From Cryobacterium tagatosivorans (lineage in GTDB: Bacteria > Actinomycetota > Actinomycetes > Actinomycetales > Microbacteriaceae): a DNA stretch of 64,000 nt. The notes under the pieces were generated by a model that saw nothing but the letters and a program-made list of their open reading frames with translations, was not told where the DNA came from and ran no database searches. The DNA lies in NCBI RefSeq assembly GCF_004402215.1, contig NZ_SOEZ01000023.1:1-64000 (forward strand). The letters are read 5' to 3'. Each line of letters starts with the position of its first letter. Position 1 is the stretch's first letter. A program made the translations under genes and the position numbers. Below, piece by piece: positions 35,878 through 44,645 of this stretch.

Positions 35878-35932
35878 CGCCGACCCAGCCGGCAACTATA
35901 GCAATGCTAGTTGGTTGCGAGCTGGGTCGGCG
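35878..35932. terminator. Two-tier hairpin between hpf and secA with embedded -10 box
   Basis: Outer arms of 12 bp (35878-35889 with 35921-35932) pair perfectly, and an inner CAACTA/TAGTTG stem lies between them. It is placed to terminate hpf. On the minus strand TATAGT (35900-35895), a plausible -10 for secA, lies inside the element, giving a secA leader of about 70 bases. Confidence 0.65.
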
Positions 35933-35942
35933 GGCGGCTGGC

Positions 35943-36626
35943 CTACGCCTCGCGCAGTTCCTCGGCCTTGTCGTCGAGTTCGATGACGCCGTAGTCCCAG
36001 CCCTTGCGGCGGTAGACGACGCTCGGACGCCTGGTTTCCGCGTCCTGGAAGAGGTAGAAGTCGTGGCCGACGAGCTCCATGAAGTAGAGGGCGTCGTCCA
36101 CGGTCATCGGGGCCGCGGCGAAGACCTTGCGCCGGATGACGACCGGGCAGTATTCCTCTTCGACCGGCTCCGCCGGGTGTTCCTCGGTCACGATCGGGAT
36201 GGCTCCCGTGCGCACGCGTTCGAGGGTTTCGACATCCGCCGGTGTGATGTCGACCACGCTGAAGCCTGCGGCGCTGGCTTCCTGCAGCGAGGTGGGGCGG
36301 TGGGCGCCCCCGCGGTGCACCTTCTTGCGGTCCTTCGCGCGACGCACGCGCTCCAGGAGCCGGCCGAGGGCGACGTCGAACGCGGCGTACTTGTCGGAGC
36401 CGTCGGCCTCGGCCCGCACGAGGGGGCCCTTGCCGATCAGGGTCAGTTCGACCCGGTCCTTGCCGGCCGCGCCGGTGCGTTCGTTCTTCTCGCGGTGACG
36501 GCTGACCCTGATTTCGAGGGCGAGCGCCTTGTCGGCGAGAACCGCGACTTTCTCGGACTTGTCGAGGGCGTATTGCCGGAACCGATCTGTGATGCCCAGG
36601 TTACGTCCAACGATGTTAGTTTCCAT
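35943..36626 (-). CDS. hpf: Ribosome hibernation promoting factor, long form
   Basis: A 227-residue long-form HPF that dimerises 70S ribosomes in stationary phase. The N-terminal domain (about 1-105) has NIVGRNLGITDRFRQYALDK (in parts), basic helices and RVRRAKDRKKVHRGG; a linker follows. The C-terminal dimerisation domain (about 165-227) carries VVIRRKVFAAAPMTVDDALYFMELVGHDFYLF (in parts) and VVYRRKGWDYGVIEL. GGAGG lies nine bases before the ATG. It is upstream of secA and downstream of comF, the order seen in mycobacteria (Rv3242c-Rv3241c-Rv3240c). Confidence 0.95.
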   Translation of the reverse strand: METNIVGRNLGITDRFRQYALDKSEKVAVLADKALALEIRVSRHREKNERTGAAGKDRVELTLIGKGPLVRAEADGSDKYAAFDVALGRLLERVRRAKDRKKVHRGGAHRPTSLQEASAAGFSVVDITPADVETLERVRTGAIPIVTEEHPAEPVEEEYCPVVIRRKVFAAAPMTVDDALYFMELVGHDFYLFQDAETRRPSVVYRRKGWDYGVIELDDKAEELREA

Positions 36627-36713
36627 GACGACCTCCAGATCCGGCGGACCGCCCTGATTCTGGGCGATCGTAGCGCGCCGTTAAGAACACCGTAGCCCGG
36701 TGGCGGGGATAAG

Positions 36714-37412
36714 TCACCCGTTTGACCTGCCAGTTCCCGGGGAGTGTTCGGCCGCCGGCCGGAGCCGCCGTGTTTCCGCGAGAGTGGCCAGTCCGAGCAC
36801 CTCGCCGCCGGCCTCCAGCACGGCGCGCCGCGCCTCCAGGATCGTGGCGCCGGTGGTCAGGATGTCGTCGACGACGACGCAGCGGAAGCCGGGAAGCGGC
36901 CTCCGGGCGGCCAGCGAACCGTGCCGGTTCCGGGTACGGGCCTCGCGCCCCAGGCCCACCTGGTCCAGGGGGTCGCCGACCTGCCGGAGCATCGGCGCCC
37001 CGGCGAGTCCGGCCCGGGCCAGGAGAAGTTCGACGGGGTGGAAGCCGCGGGCGCGCCACGCTCGGCGGGACGACGGGATCGTCACCAGGTGCACGCCGCC
37101 CTGGTCGTCCGCGCCGAGGTCGGCGAGCGCCGCGGCGACGGCGAGGCGCAGTGGCCCCGCGAGAGCGAGGGCGGCGTCGGTGCGGCCGCCGTCCTTGTAC
37201 GCGCCGAGGACGCGCCTGGCCACACCCGAGTAGTCCAGTCCCGACCAGACCGGCAGGCCGCCACGGAGGCTCTGGTGGACGGCGGGACGCAGCGCCGCCC
37301 GGCAGGCCGCGCAGAGGGCCCGGTCGGGGGCCCCGCAGCCGCTGCACTCGATCGGGAGCAGCACGGCCCAGGCGTCGAGCACGGCGCGGCGGATGGCGTC
37401 CTGGTCGCCCAT
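36714..37412 (-). CDS. comF: ComF-family phosphoribosyltransferase-like protein
   Basis: A 232-residue ComF homologue. The N-terminal zinc-finger-like region has paired cysteines (ECSGCGAPDRALCAACR), and the phosphoribosyltransferase core shows YSGVARRVLGAYKDGGR, LVTIPSSRRAWRARGFHP and the PRPP motif VVVDDILTTGATI near 185. In naturally competent bacteria ComF acts at the membrane in DNA uptake; its role in actinobacteria is unproven. The position between lpqB and hpf is conserved. The ATG at 37412 fits the family's N-terminus; longer readings in other frames are not real. Confidence 0.9.
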   Translation of the reverse strand: MGDQDAIRRAVLDAWAVLLPIECSGCGAPDRALCAACRAALRPAVHQSLRGGLPVWSGLDYSGVARRVLGAYKDGGRTDAALALAGPLRLAVAAALADLGADDQGGVHLVTIPSSRRAWRARGFHPVELLLARAGLAGAPMLRQVGDPLDQVGLGREARTRNRHGSLAARRPLPGFRCVVVDDILTTGATILEARRAVLEAGGEVLGLATLAETRRLRPAAEHSPGTGRSNG

Positions 37413-37504
37413 CCGGCCATTCTGCGCCCGGCGCGCCGATCCGCGGCGGGCACGGCCCGGTCGGTGCGGGCGGGCGCCGGCGCCGGCCGGGTGAGGAGGA
37501 GTCG

Positions 37505-39199
37505 CTAGCCCACGATGCCCTGCTGCGTGGCGATGAGCACGACCTCGTCGATGCGCTCCTGCCAGCCGACCCCCCGCTGCATCTGCAGGGCTCCCCCGGC
37601 CGAGAGGGCGCGCAGCTCACGCAGGGTGTTGCTTCCGGCCAGGGAGACGCTGCCGGGCGCCGACTCGAGCACGGTGGTCCCGCCGCCGATCTGCTGGGCG
37701 ACGATGCGCTCCTCGCCGCTGGGCAGCCGGATCAACGATCCCACGGTCAGCTCGTCGATCCAGGTCGCGTCGAGCGGGACACCCGCGCCCGAGGACAGCA
37801 CGATGGGCTCGCCGATACCGACCGGAACGTTGTTGTTGTCGCGCTTGATCGCCGCGACGACGAAGTGGGAGTCGGTCCCATTTCGCAGCAGGGCCAGCAG
37901 CCGGGTGCCGTCGCGGGACACATCCAGGGACACGATCGCCGAGGCCTCCTGCCACGGCGTCGGCACGGCAATCGACTTGCCGGCGAGGGTGTGCACGAAC
38001 AACTCTCCCGGCCGCGCCGACGGCACCGACCAGACGAAACCGTCGGAGTCGACCGAGGGCGCGATCAGGCCGGAGCGGGGATCGAGCCGCACGGGGTCGT
38101 CGCCGACCCGGACGCCGTACAGGCCCGCGCCGGTGAGTACCGCCGCCATGGTCTGGCCGGGAGAGAGCGCGACGGCCGTCGGTTTGAGCGCGGCGACGGG
38201 GTCCGAAATGCCCGCGATCGGCGCCAGCGCGGTCCCGCTGGCCGCGAGGAAGCCGAACTTCCCGTCCCGGAGGACCAGCGCCCGGGCGTCGACGCGCGTC
38301 GCGCGCGGGGCGTTCGAGCCCATGTCGCCGATGTCCTGCGAGTTCTGGTTGATGGTGATCGTGGCGGTCAGCCCGGGCGGGAGGCTGCGGGACAGTTGCG
38401 CCTCCATCCGTTGCAGGGAGACCCGATCGGCGTTCAGGGCCTCGCTGTTGAGGTCGACCTTGGCGTCGCGGGCCACCACCCGGACGGCGTCGGCGGTGAG
38501 TTTCGTGCCCTCGGGGAACGCCGTGACGACCGCGCCGGTCAGCCACGGGCTCGGGCCGGCGAGCACACCCTTGACGATCTTCGTGGGGGCGGAAGCCCCC
38601 CGGGGGAACCACCTGAGGTCCGGCACGAGGTAGCGGAAGCTGGGATCGAAGAAGTAGAGGGCCTGGGCGCTGAAGACGTCGCGGAAGGTGTTGCGGTCGA
38701 TCACCGTGCCGTTAGGCGCCTGGTTGATCCGCCACTGCCCGCCGACCCGGGCGAATTCGTAGCGCAGCGGGACCGGGGACGAGGAATCGACGGTCTGGTA
38801 CTGCCCGCTGGCGTCGACCTCGGCGACCGGGGTGACCGAGAACTGCATGGTGGTCTCGTCGACGACCGTCGTGCTGCGTCCGGAGAAGTCGTCAACGGTG
38901 ACGCCAGCGTCGGGCTCCCACGCGCCGCTGTAGTCCGGGGTGAGGAACTCCCGGGCGATGGCGTAGTTGCTCTCCGGGCTCGACGCCGCGTCGATGAAAC
39001 CCCGGAGGATGGCATCCGGGGTGGCATCCTTCCGGGGCTTGGACGGCAGGAAGACGGGCGCCGGGTTGTCGTCGGGCAGGGCGGCCTGGCCGTCCTGCAC
39101 TCCCCCGTCCCGCGGAATCCCCGAGCAGCCGGCGAGCAGGACGCCGGCGGCCAGGAGAACGGCCAGGAGCCTCCGGGTGCCACCCTCCCGATTACGCAT
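37505..39199 (-). CDS. lpqB: LpqB lipoprotein, MtrAB accessory protein
   Basis: A 564-residue lipoprotein. The signal peptide MRNREGGTRRLLAVLLAAG is followed by the lipobox LLAGC, so it is anchored to the outer face of the membrane. A GerMN domain lies at about 190-310, and the C-terminal half is a beta-propeller typical of LpqB. In Mycobacterium LpqB interacts with the extracellular part of MtrB and tunes MtrA activity. The ATG at 39199 overlaps the mtrB stop by eight bases and gives the signal peptide directly; an upstream in-frame ATG at 39250 would add a proline-rich stretch before it. Confidence 0.94.
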   Translation of the reverse strand: MRNREGGTRRLLAVLLAAGVLLAGCSGIPRDGGVQDGQAALPDDNPAPVFLPSKPRKDATPDAILRGFIDAASSPESNYAIAREFLTPDYSGAWEPDAGVTVDDFSGRSTTVVDETTMQFSVTPVAEVDASGQYQTVDSSSPVPLRYEFARVGGQWRINQAPNGTVIDRNTFRDVFSAQALYFFDPSFRYLVPDLRWFPRGASAPTKIVKGVLAGPSPWLTGAVVTAFPEGTKLTADAVRVVARDAKVDLNSEALNADRVSLQRMEAQLSRSLPPGLTATITINQNSQDIGDMGSNAPRATRVDARALVLRDGKFGFLAASGTALAPIAGISDPVAALKPTAVALSPGQTMAAVLTGAGLYGVRVGDDPVRLDPRSGLIAPSVDSDGFVWSVPSARPGELFVHTLAGKSIAVPTPWQEASAIVSLDVSRDGTRLLALLRNGTDSHFVVAAIKRDNNNVPVGIGEPIVLSSGAGVPLDATWIDELTVGSLIRLPSGEERIVAQQIGGGTTVLESAPGSVSLAGSNTLRELRALSAGGALQMQRGVGWQERIDEVVLIATQQGIVG

Positions 39200-40841
39200 A
39201 GTGGCCCCCCCGGGTTCCCGCGGCGAAGTCGGCGACGGTGGCCTGGGCATCCGCGGGCGGCAGCGGCAGCGGGAAATTCACGAGTTCGCCGATCGCTGCC
39301 GTGCCGCGCGGCAGCGTCAGCCGGAAGCAGGACCCCTGGCCGGGGCGGGACCAGACCTGGAGCAAACCTCGGTGCGCGGTCGCGTCCTCGAGCGAGATCG
39401 CCAGCCCGAGGCCGGTCCCGCCGATGGTGCGCCGGCGGGACGGGTCCGCCCGCCAGAACCGGTCGAACACATGCGCGACCTCCGCCTCTGTCATTCCCAT
39501 GCCGTAGTCCCGCACCGACAGGGCAACCGCTCCGGCGTTGCTGTCGACGGACACGACGACGGGTTTCCCCTCACCGTGCTCGATCGCGTTGCCGATCAGG
39601 TTGTGCAGGATGCGGCGGATCCGGCGTGGGTCGACGTCGGCGTCCAGGTGGCCGCCCGGCGCGACCAGGCGGAGGTCGGTCCCCTTGGACTCGCCGAGGG
39701 AGCGCATCCCCTCGATCGTGTCCTGCACGAGGTGCACGAGGTTCGTCGGCTCCGATTCGAGTTCGACGGACCCGGCGTCGTACCTGCTGATCTCCAGGAG
39801 GTCGCTGAGCAGCAGCTCGAAGCGCTCGACCTGGGTGTGCAGCAGCTCCGCGGTGCGCCCGGTTGCCGGCGGGAAGCTCGAACGCTGGTCGTAGAGCACG
39901 TCGCCGGCCAGCCGGATCGTCGTCAGCGGGGTGCGGAGCTCATGCGAGACGTCGGAGACGAACCGCTGTTGCATCTCGGACAGGTCGGCGAGTTCCTTGA
40001 TCTGGCTTTGCAGGCTGTCCGCCATGCCGTTGAACGACCGGGCAAGCGTCGCGATGACGTCCTGCCCCTTCTCCGGAATGCGTACGGCCAGGTCGCCGGA
40101 GGCGAGCTTCTGGCTCGTCTCCGCCGCGACGCGGATCGGGGTGACGACGAACCGCACGACGATCCAGGTGACGCCGCCGATCAGTAGCATGAGCGTGATC
40201 CCCGCGACGCCGAGGGTCTGCTGCACGAACAACAGGGTGGACTCGGCGTCCTGGAGGCTGTAGCCGATGTAGAGCTCGTACTGGCCGGCCACGGGCACGG
40301 TGAGCTGGGAGCCGACGACGATCCCGGGGAACTGCGCGCCCTCCTCGGTCGAGAGCGTCACTGACTGCCAGAACTGTTCGCCGGGGTTCTCGCGCACCTC
40401 GCCGCGCAACTCGCTGGAGATGACCCCGGTCGAGGCCCCGAAGGTCGAGAAGTCCTGCGGGGCGACCGTCGACGAGTCCTGCCCCGGCACGCGGAACACG
40501 GCGATGAGGCGGCTCGACGAGGCCGCGGTGATCTGGGTGCGCGCGGAACCGAGCAGGGTCTGCACCTGCACTCGGTCGGCGGCGTCGGAGGAGTTCAGGA
40601 TGCCCTGGGCCGCGGTGGTCGCCCTGTTCGATTCGAGCAGAACCTGGCTCAGCCGAGACTGGAACAGGTCGTTGCCGATGCTCACGGACATGTACACCCC
40701 GACCATGGCGATCGCCAGCCCGGAGAGCACCACCGTGATGCCCACCGTGCGGAATTGCAGCGAAGAGCGCCACCTGGCGGCGATCTGGCCGGGCCAGGAC
40801 CGCCAGGACCGCCAGCCGAAGCCGGCCATGCCCGAAGCCAC
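39192..40841 (-). CDS. mtrB: Sensor histidine kinase MtrB
   Basis: A 549-residue kinase of the essential MtrAB system that couples cell-wall synthesis and division to the environment. TM1 lies at about 33-53, an extracellular domain of about 150 residues follows, then TM2 near 212-235 and a HAMP domain. The H-box is FVSDVSHELRTPLTTIRLA (about 295), then the ATPase domain with NLIGNAIEHGEG, RDYGMGMTEAEV, HVFDRFWRADPSRRRTIGG and TGLGLAIS. It follows mtrA by seven bases and overlaps lpqB, so all three are co-transcribed. Confidence 0.96.
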   Translation of the reverse strand: MASGMAGFGWRSWRSWPGQIAARWRSSLQFRTVGITVVLSGLAIAMVGVYMSVSIGNDLFQSRLSQVLLESNRATTAAQGILNSSDAADRVQVQTLLGSARTQITAASSSRLIAVFRVPGQDSSTVAPQDFSTFGASTGVISSELRGEVRENPGEQFWQSVTLSTEEGAQFPGIVVGSQLTVPVAGQYELYIGYSLQDAESTLLFVQQTLGVAGITLMLLIGGVTWIVVRFVVTPIRVAAETSQKLASGDLAVRIPEKGQDVIATLARSFNGMADSLQSQIKELADLSEMQQRFVSDVSHELRTPLTTIRLAGDVLYDQRSSFPPATGRTAELLHTQVERFELLLSDLLEISRYDAGSVELESEPTNLVHLVQDTIEGMRSLGESKGTDLRLVAPGGHLDADVDPRRIRRILHNLIGNAIEHGEGKPVVVSVDSNAGAVALSVRDYGMGMTEAEVAHVFDRFWRADPSRRRTIGGTGLGLAISLEDATAHRGLLQVWSRPGQGSCFRLTLPRGTAAIGELVNFPLPLPPADAQATVADFAAGTRGGHYA

Positions 40842-40848
40842 GGGGGAC

Positions 40849-41529
40849 CTACCCGGCCGCGCCGGCCCGGTAACCCACGCCGCGCACCGTCATGACGATG
40901 CGAGGGTTGTCCGGGTCGTCTTCGACCTTGGCGCGCAGCCGCTGCACGTGCACATTGACGAGGCGCGTGTCCGCCTTGTAGTGGTAGCCCCACACCTGTT
41001 CCAGGAGCATCTCCCGGGTGAAGACCTGCTGCGGTTTGGACGCGAGGGCCAGGAGCAGGTCGAATTCGAGCGGGGTGAGGTTGATCCGCAGCTCGCCGCG
41101 CCTGACCTCGTGGCCGGCGGCATCCACGACGAGGTCGCCGATCTGCAGGCTGCCGGAGGCGCCCGCCGGCGTCGGGCGGAGGCGCGTCTTGATGCGGGCC
41201 ACCAGCTCCTTCGGGTTGAAGGGCTTGACCATATAGTCGTCGGCGCCCGACTCGAGGCCCTTGACGACGTCGGTCGTGTCCGACTTGGCGGTCAGCATGA
41301 TGATGGGCGTTCCGGACTCGGCACGGATGAGACGGCACACCTCGATCCCGTCGAGGCCCGGCAGCATGAGGTCAAGCAGCACCAGGTCGGGCTTGCCGGC
41401 GTGGAACGCGTCGAGCGCGAGGGCGCCGTCGGCACAGAACGAGGGCTCGAAACCCTCGCCGTGCAGCACGATGCCAATCATCTCGGCCAGCGCAATGTCG
41501 TCGTCGACGACCAAAATGCGTGCGTTCAT
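40849..41529 (-). CDS. mtrA: Response regulator MtrA
   Basis: A 226-residue OmpR-type regulator. The receiver opens MNARILVVDDDIALAEM, has the phospho-acceptor Asp in LVLLDLMLPGLDGIEV and the Lys in DDYMVKPFNPKELVAR. The winged-helix domain has LTPLEFDLLLALASKP, VWGYHYKADTRLVNVHVQRL (in parts) and VRGVGYRAG. MtrA controls wall-remodelling and division genes in actinobacteria. The ATG at 41529 matches the conserved N-terminus; a GTG at 41553 in frame would add eight residues. A perfect 15-bp palindrome overlaps that GTG. Confidence 0.96.
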   Translation of the reverse strand: MNARILVVDDDIALAEMIGIVLHGEGFEPSFCADGALALDAFHAGKPDLVLLDLMLPGLDGIEVCRLIRAESGTPIIMLTAKSDTTDVVKGLESGADDYMVKPFNPKELVARIKTRLRPTPAGASGSLQIGDLVVDAAGHEVRRGELRINLTPLEFDLLLALASKPQQVFTREMLLEQVWGYHYKADTRLVNVHVQRLRAKVEDDPDNPRIVMTVRGVGYRAGAAG

Positions 41530-41551
41530 ACTTCCGTTCCGCTTAGCTCGC

Positions 41552-41566
41552 ACGTGGATTCCACGT
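41552..41566. promoter_or_regulatory. 15-bp palindrome in the mtrA leader
   Basis: ACGTGGATTCCACGT (7-bp arms, one central base) lies 23 bases before the mtrA ATG. A TACTCT box on the minus strand at 41595-41590 is a plausible mtrA -10, which puts the palindrome in the leader, near the start point. It is a candidate operator. Confidence 0.45.
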
Positions 41567-41659
41567 CGAGTCGTACAATCTCTGGCACAAGAGTAGCGGA
41601 GGGTGCCGCAAGTAGCCTGATCATCGTGATTTCGGCAGCGGGTATGCCAGCATGATGGT

Positions 41660-42778
41660 GTGACGGACCCTCAGAGCTGGCTCCCCCCGACGAGCGCCGA
41701 CGCTCCGGCGCCGGCCTTCGGCGCGTACGGGCCGCCACCCGGCGGCGGGCAGCCGCCCGGCTGGACCCCGCCCCCCAGGCCCGGCCTCATCCCGCTGCGC
41801 CCGCTCGGGTTCGGCACGCTGCTCTGGGCGCCGTTCCAGGTCCTGCGGCGGAATCCCAAAGCGACCTTCGGCAGTGCCCTGATCGTCCAGGCCGCCATCA
41901 CCCTGGTCACCCTCGTCGTCGTTGGCCTCGTCACGTTCTTCGCCCTCGGCCGGATCGACAGTGCCTCCGCGTCCGAGCGCGACGCCGTCGAGGCCGGCTC
42001 GATCGCCGCGATCGTGTTGTCGGCGATCGTCCCCGTCGCCCTGTCGGTGATCGCGTCAGCGCTGCTGCAGGGAATCATCGTCGTCGAGGTGGCCAGGGGG
42101 ACGCTCGGCGAGAAGCTCAGCCTGGGTCGGCTCTGGCGGGCCGCCGGCCGCCGCCTGTGGCCGCTCGTCCTCTGGGCCGTGCTGCTCAGCGCCGCGGTGC
42201 TGCTGCCCGCGGGAATCCTGGTCGGCGGCGTAGCGCTGCTCGTCGCGCTCGGCGGCCCGTGGCTGGGGCTGGGCGTTGCCCTCGGCATCCTCGGCGGCCT
42301 GGCCCTCGTCGCCGGGTGGATCTGGCTTTTCACGAAGACGTCACTGGCGCCGAGCCTGATCGTGCTGGAACGGCTCGGAATCCGACGCGCGGTGAGCCGG
42401 TCCTGGTCCCTGACCGGCGGCTACTTCTGGCGCACCCTCGGCGTCCAGTTCCTCGTCGCGACCATCGTGAACGTCGTCGCGCAGATCGTGACCACGCCCC
42501 TGAGCCTGCTGTTCGGGGTCGCCGTGTCCCTGGTCGACCCGAACGCCGCGTTCGAGGCCTGGATTCCCTCCATCTTCCTGTACGTGCTCACCATCTTCAC
42601 CGCGCTCGGGCTCGGCGCGGTGACCGCGGTCATCCAATCCGCCACGACCGCCCTGATCTACATCGACCTGCGGATGCGCAAAGAGGGCCTGGACCTGGAC
42701 CTGCAGCGCTACGTCGAGGCGGCGGGGGCCGGCCGGGGCGAGGGCCTCGCCGACCCCTACCTGGCACCAGGGGCATGA
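41660..42778 (+). CDS. Polytopic membrane protein, glycerophosphodiesterase-membrane-domain-like
   Basis: A 372-residue protein with a Pro/Gly-rich cytoplasmic N-terminus (about 1-45) and six hydrophobic segments. GFGTLLWAPFQVLRRNPKATFG leads into the first helix, and later SLIVLERLGIRRAVSRSWSL and a LIYIDLRMRKEGLDLDLQRY tail resemble the DUF7847/GdpP membrane-domain type proteins of actinobacteria. No catalytic residues are evident. The start is GTG at 41660. Its stop overlaps the next ATG (ATGA). It heads the MoxR cassette and diverges from mtrA. Confidence 0.83.
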   Translation: MTDPQSWLPPTSADAPAPAFGAYGPPPGGGQPPGWTPPPRPGLIPLRPLGFGTLLWAPFQVLRRNPKATFGSALIVQAAITLVTLVVVGLVTFFALGRIDSASASERDAVEAGSIAAIVLSAIVPVALSVIASALLQGIIVVEVARGTLGEKLSLGRLWRAAGRRLWPLVLWAVLLSAAVLLPAGILVGGVALLVALGGPWLGLGVALGILGGLALVAGWIWLFTKTSLAPSLIVLERLGIRRAVSRSWSLTGGYFWRTLGVQFLVATIVNVVAQIVTTPLSLLFGVAVSLVDPNAAFEAWIPSIFLYVLTIFTALGLGAVTAVIQSATTALIYIDLRMRKEGLDLDLQRYVEAAGAGRGEGLADPYLAPGA

Positions 42779-43410
42779 TCGATCCCGACGCGCCGGAAGC
42801 GCGGCAGTGGCTGCGCGAGGAGTTGGCGAAGGCCCCGTACCAGGCCGCCAGGCCGACCTGGTTCGACCGGCTCTCGAAGGCGGTCCTCGACTGGCTCGGC
42901 TCGCTCGGGGCACCGTCCGACAACCTGCTGGCACCCTGGGTTCCGCTCCTTGTGACCGTGCTGCTGGTGGCCGCGCTGGTGGCCGCGTACTTCATTTTCG
43001 GCCCGCCCCGGCCGGCTCGTCGCGCCGGCGTCCCCGCTCGTCTGTTCGGCACCGACGACCGGCGCGGCGCGGATGACCTGCGCCGCGCGGCCGCCGCGGC
43101 GGCCGCCGCCGGGGACTGGACCCTCGCCGCCCAGGAGATGTTCCGGGCCCTGGCCAGGGGACTGATCGAGCGCTCCGTGCTGCTGGTGACGCCGGGCACG
43201 ACGGCGCACGCCTTCGCCGCACGGGCGGCCGACGCCTTCCCCGAGCATGCCGCGGGCCTGGCCGAGGCCGCCGACTGCTTCGACCGCGTGCGCTACCTCG
43301 GCAACCCAGGGACGGAGCACGAGTACCTGCAGGTCCGGGCCCTCGAGCTCGACCTGCGCGACCGGCGTCCGCGCCGGCTGGACCCCCTCTTCGAGAAGGC
43401 CGCGCCGTGA
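42775..43410 (+). CDS. DUF4129 domain protein of the MoxR cassette
   Basis: A 211-residue protein with a cytoplasmic N-terminal helix (ARQWLREELAKAPYQAARP), one transmembrane helix (about 53-76), and a C-terminal DUF4129 domain of about 90 residues (DLRRAAAAAAAAGDWTLAAQEMFRAL in parts, TAHAFAARAADAFPEHA, CFDRVRYLGNPGTEHEY). DUF4129 proteins usually lie beside MoxR ATPases and DUF58 proteins and are thought to work with them; the mechanism is unknown. It overlaps both neighbours by four bases. Confidence 0.87.
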   Translation: MIDPDAPEARQWLREELAKAPYQAARPTWFDRLSKAVLDWLGSLGAPSDNLLAPWVPLLVTVLLVAALVAAYFIFGPPRPARRAGVPARLFGTDDRRGADDLRRAAAAAAAAGDWTLAAQEMFRALARGLIERSVLLVTPGTTAHAFAARAADAFPEHAAGLAEAADCFDRVRYLGNPGTEHEYLQVRALELDLRDRRPRRLDPLFEKAAP

Positions 43411-44645
43411 CGGCCGCGCTGCGGGAGCGGCCGCCCGCGGCGAACGCGCCCGCGCTGACGCCAACGCTCCGCGTCGCCGGACGGCGGTGGCTGTTCTGGA
43501 TCCTGGCCGGGGCGGCCGCCATCCTCGTGTCGGTCGCCGCCGCGCTGGTGGCCGGCGGCAGCACGGCGGGCGGGACGCCGCTCGCCGCCGACAACGCGGC
43601 GGAGGCAGGCAGCCGGGCGCTGGTCGAGGTGCTGCGGAGCCATGGAGTGAGCGTGGTCGCGGCCGACACCCTCGAGGAGGCGCGAAGCGCGGCCCGGGCG
43701 GCGGCCGATCCGACGGTGTTCTTCTCGGACGCGGAGGACTACCTGGACGCCACCCGGCTGGCCGAGATGGCGGCGCTCGCGCCGCGGACCGTCCTGGCCG
43801 ATCCGCACTTCGCGGTCCTGCAGGCCCTGGCGCCGGAGGTCGCGTTCGGCGGCGTGTCCGGGTCGGAGTCGCCCGCGGCCGGCTGCGACCTGCCGGCCGC
43901 CGTCAAGGCGGGCGAGCTCTCGCCCGGCGGCAACACGCTCACGCTGGTCGGACCGGAGGGCCCGGCGGCGCTGACCGGGTGTTTCCCGGCCGACGGCGAC
44001 CGGTTCGGGCTGATCGAGCGCCGGCAGGACGACCGCACCCTCACCCTGCTCGTCGACGACTCCTGGCTCAGCAACGGATCGATCGACACCTTCGGTAATG
44101 CGGCGCTCGCGCTCAACCTCCTCGGCCAGGGCGACACGGTCGTCTGGTACCTGCCGACGCTCGCCGATCTGGCCGACACCGGCCCGCCCTCGCTCGGGGA
44201 GCTGACGCCGGTCTGGGTCACTCCCACGCTTCTCCTCCTGGCACTCACCGCCGTGGCCTCCTTCCTCTGGCGCGGCCGCCGGTTCGGGCCGCTGGTGGCC
44301 GAGAACCTGCCCGTGACGGTGCGGGCCGGCGAGACCATGGAGGGCCGGGCCCGGCTGTACGCGCGCGGAGACGCCCGGCTGCACGCCATCGACGCGCTGC
44401 GGATGGGTGCGACCCTGCGCCTCGCCACCCGGCTCGGCCTGCCTCGGACCGTCGGTGTCGACGAGGTCGTGCTCGCCGTCGCGGAGATCACCGGCCGGAC
44501 GACCGAAGAGGTCGGAGCCGTCCTCGTCGATGCGATTCCGGCCAACGACCGCGAGCTCGTCGACCTCGCCGGCCGGCTGGCAGATCTCGAACACGCGGCC
44601 GGCCGCCAGGCCGCGCCCCCGCCACACGGAAGAATGAGCCCATGA
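43407..44645 (+). CDS. DUF4350 domain membrane protein
   Basis: A 412-residue protein with one transmembrane helix at about 28-50 and a second at about 270-290. Between them is an extracytoplasmic DUF4350 domain resembling a glutamine-amidotransferase-like fold (NAAEAGSRALVEVLRSHGVSV in parts, then TVFFSDAEDYLDATRLAEMA). The cytoplasmic tail has RRFGPLVAENLPVTVRAGET, a segment common in this family. Substrate binding is likely, but there is no evident catalytic triad. It overlaps the MoxR gene by four bases. Confidence 0.87.
   Translation: MTAALRERPPAANAPALTPTLRVAGRRWLFWILAGAAAILVSVAAALVAGGSTAGGTPLAADNAAEAGSRALVEVLRSHGVSVVAADTLEEARSAARAAADPTVFFSDAEDYLDATRLAEMAALAPRTVLADPHFAVLQALAPEVAFGGVSGSESPAAGCDLPAAVKAGELSPGGNTLTLVGPEGPAALTGCFPADGDRFGLIERRQDDRTLTLLVDDSWLSNGSIDTFGNAALALNLLGQGDTVVWYLPTLADLADTGPPSLGELTPVWVTPTLLLLALTAVASFLWRGRRFGPLVAENLPVTVRAGETMEGRARLYARGDARLHAIDALRMGATLRLATRLGLPRTVGVDEVVLAVAEITGRTTEEVGAVLVDAIPANDRELVDLAGRLADLEHAAGRQAAPPPHGRMSP

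Noticed and set aside
36616..37620. A 334-codon minus-strand frame overlapping comF
   Set aside because: It is out of frame with comF, which has a clear PRPP-binding motif and zinc-finger cysteines; Arg/Pro-rich shadow.
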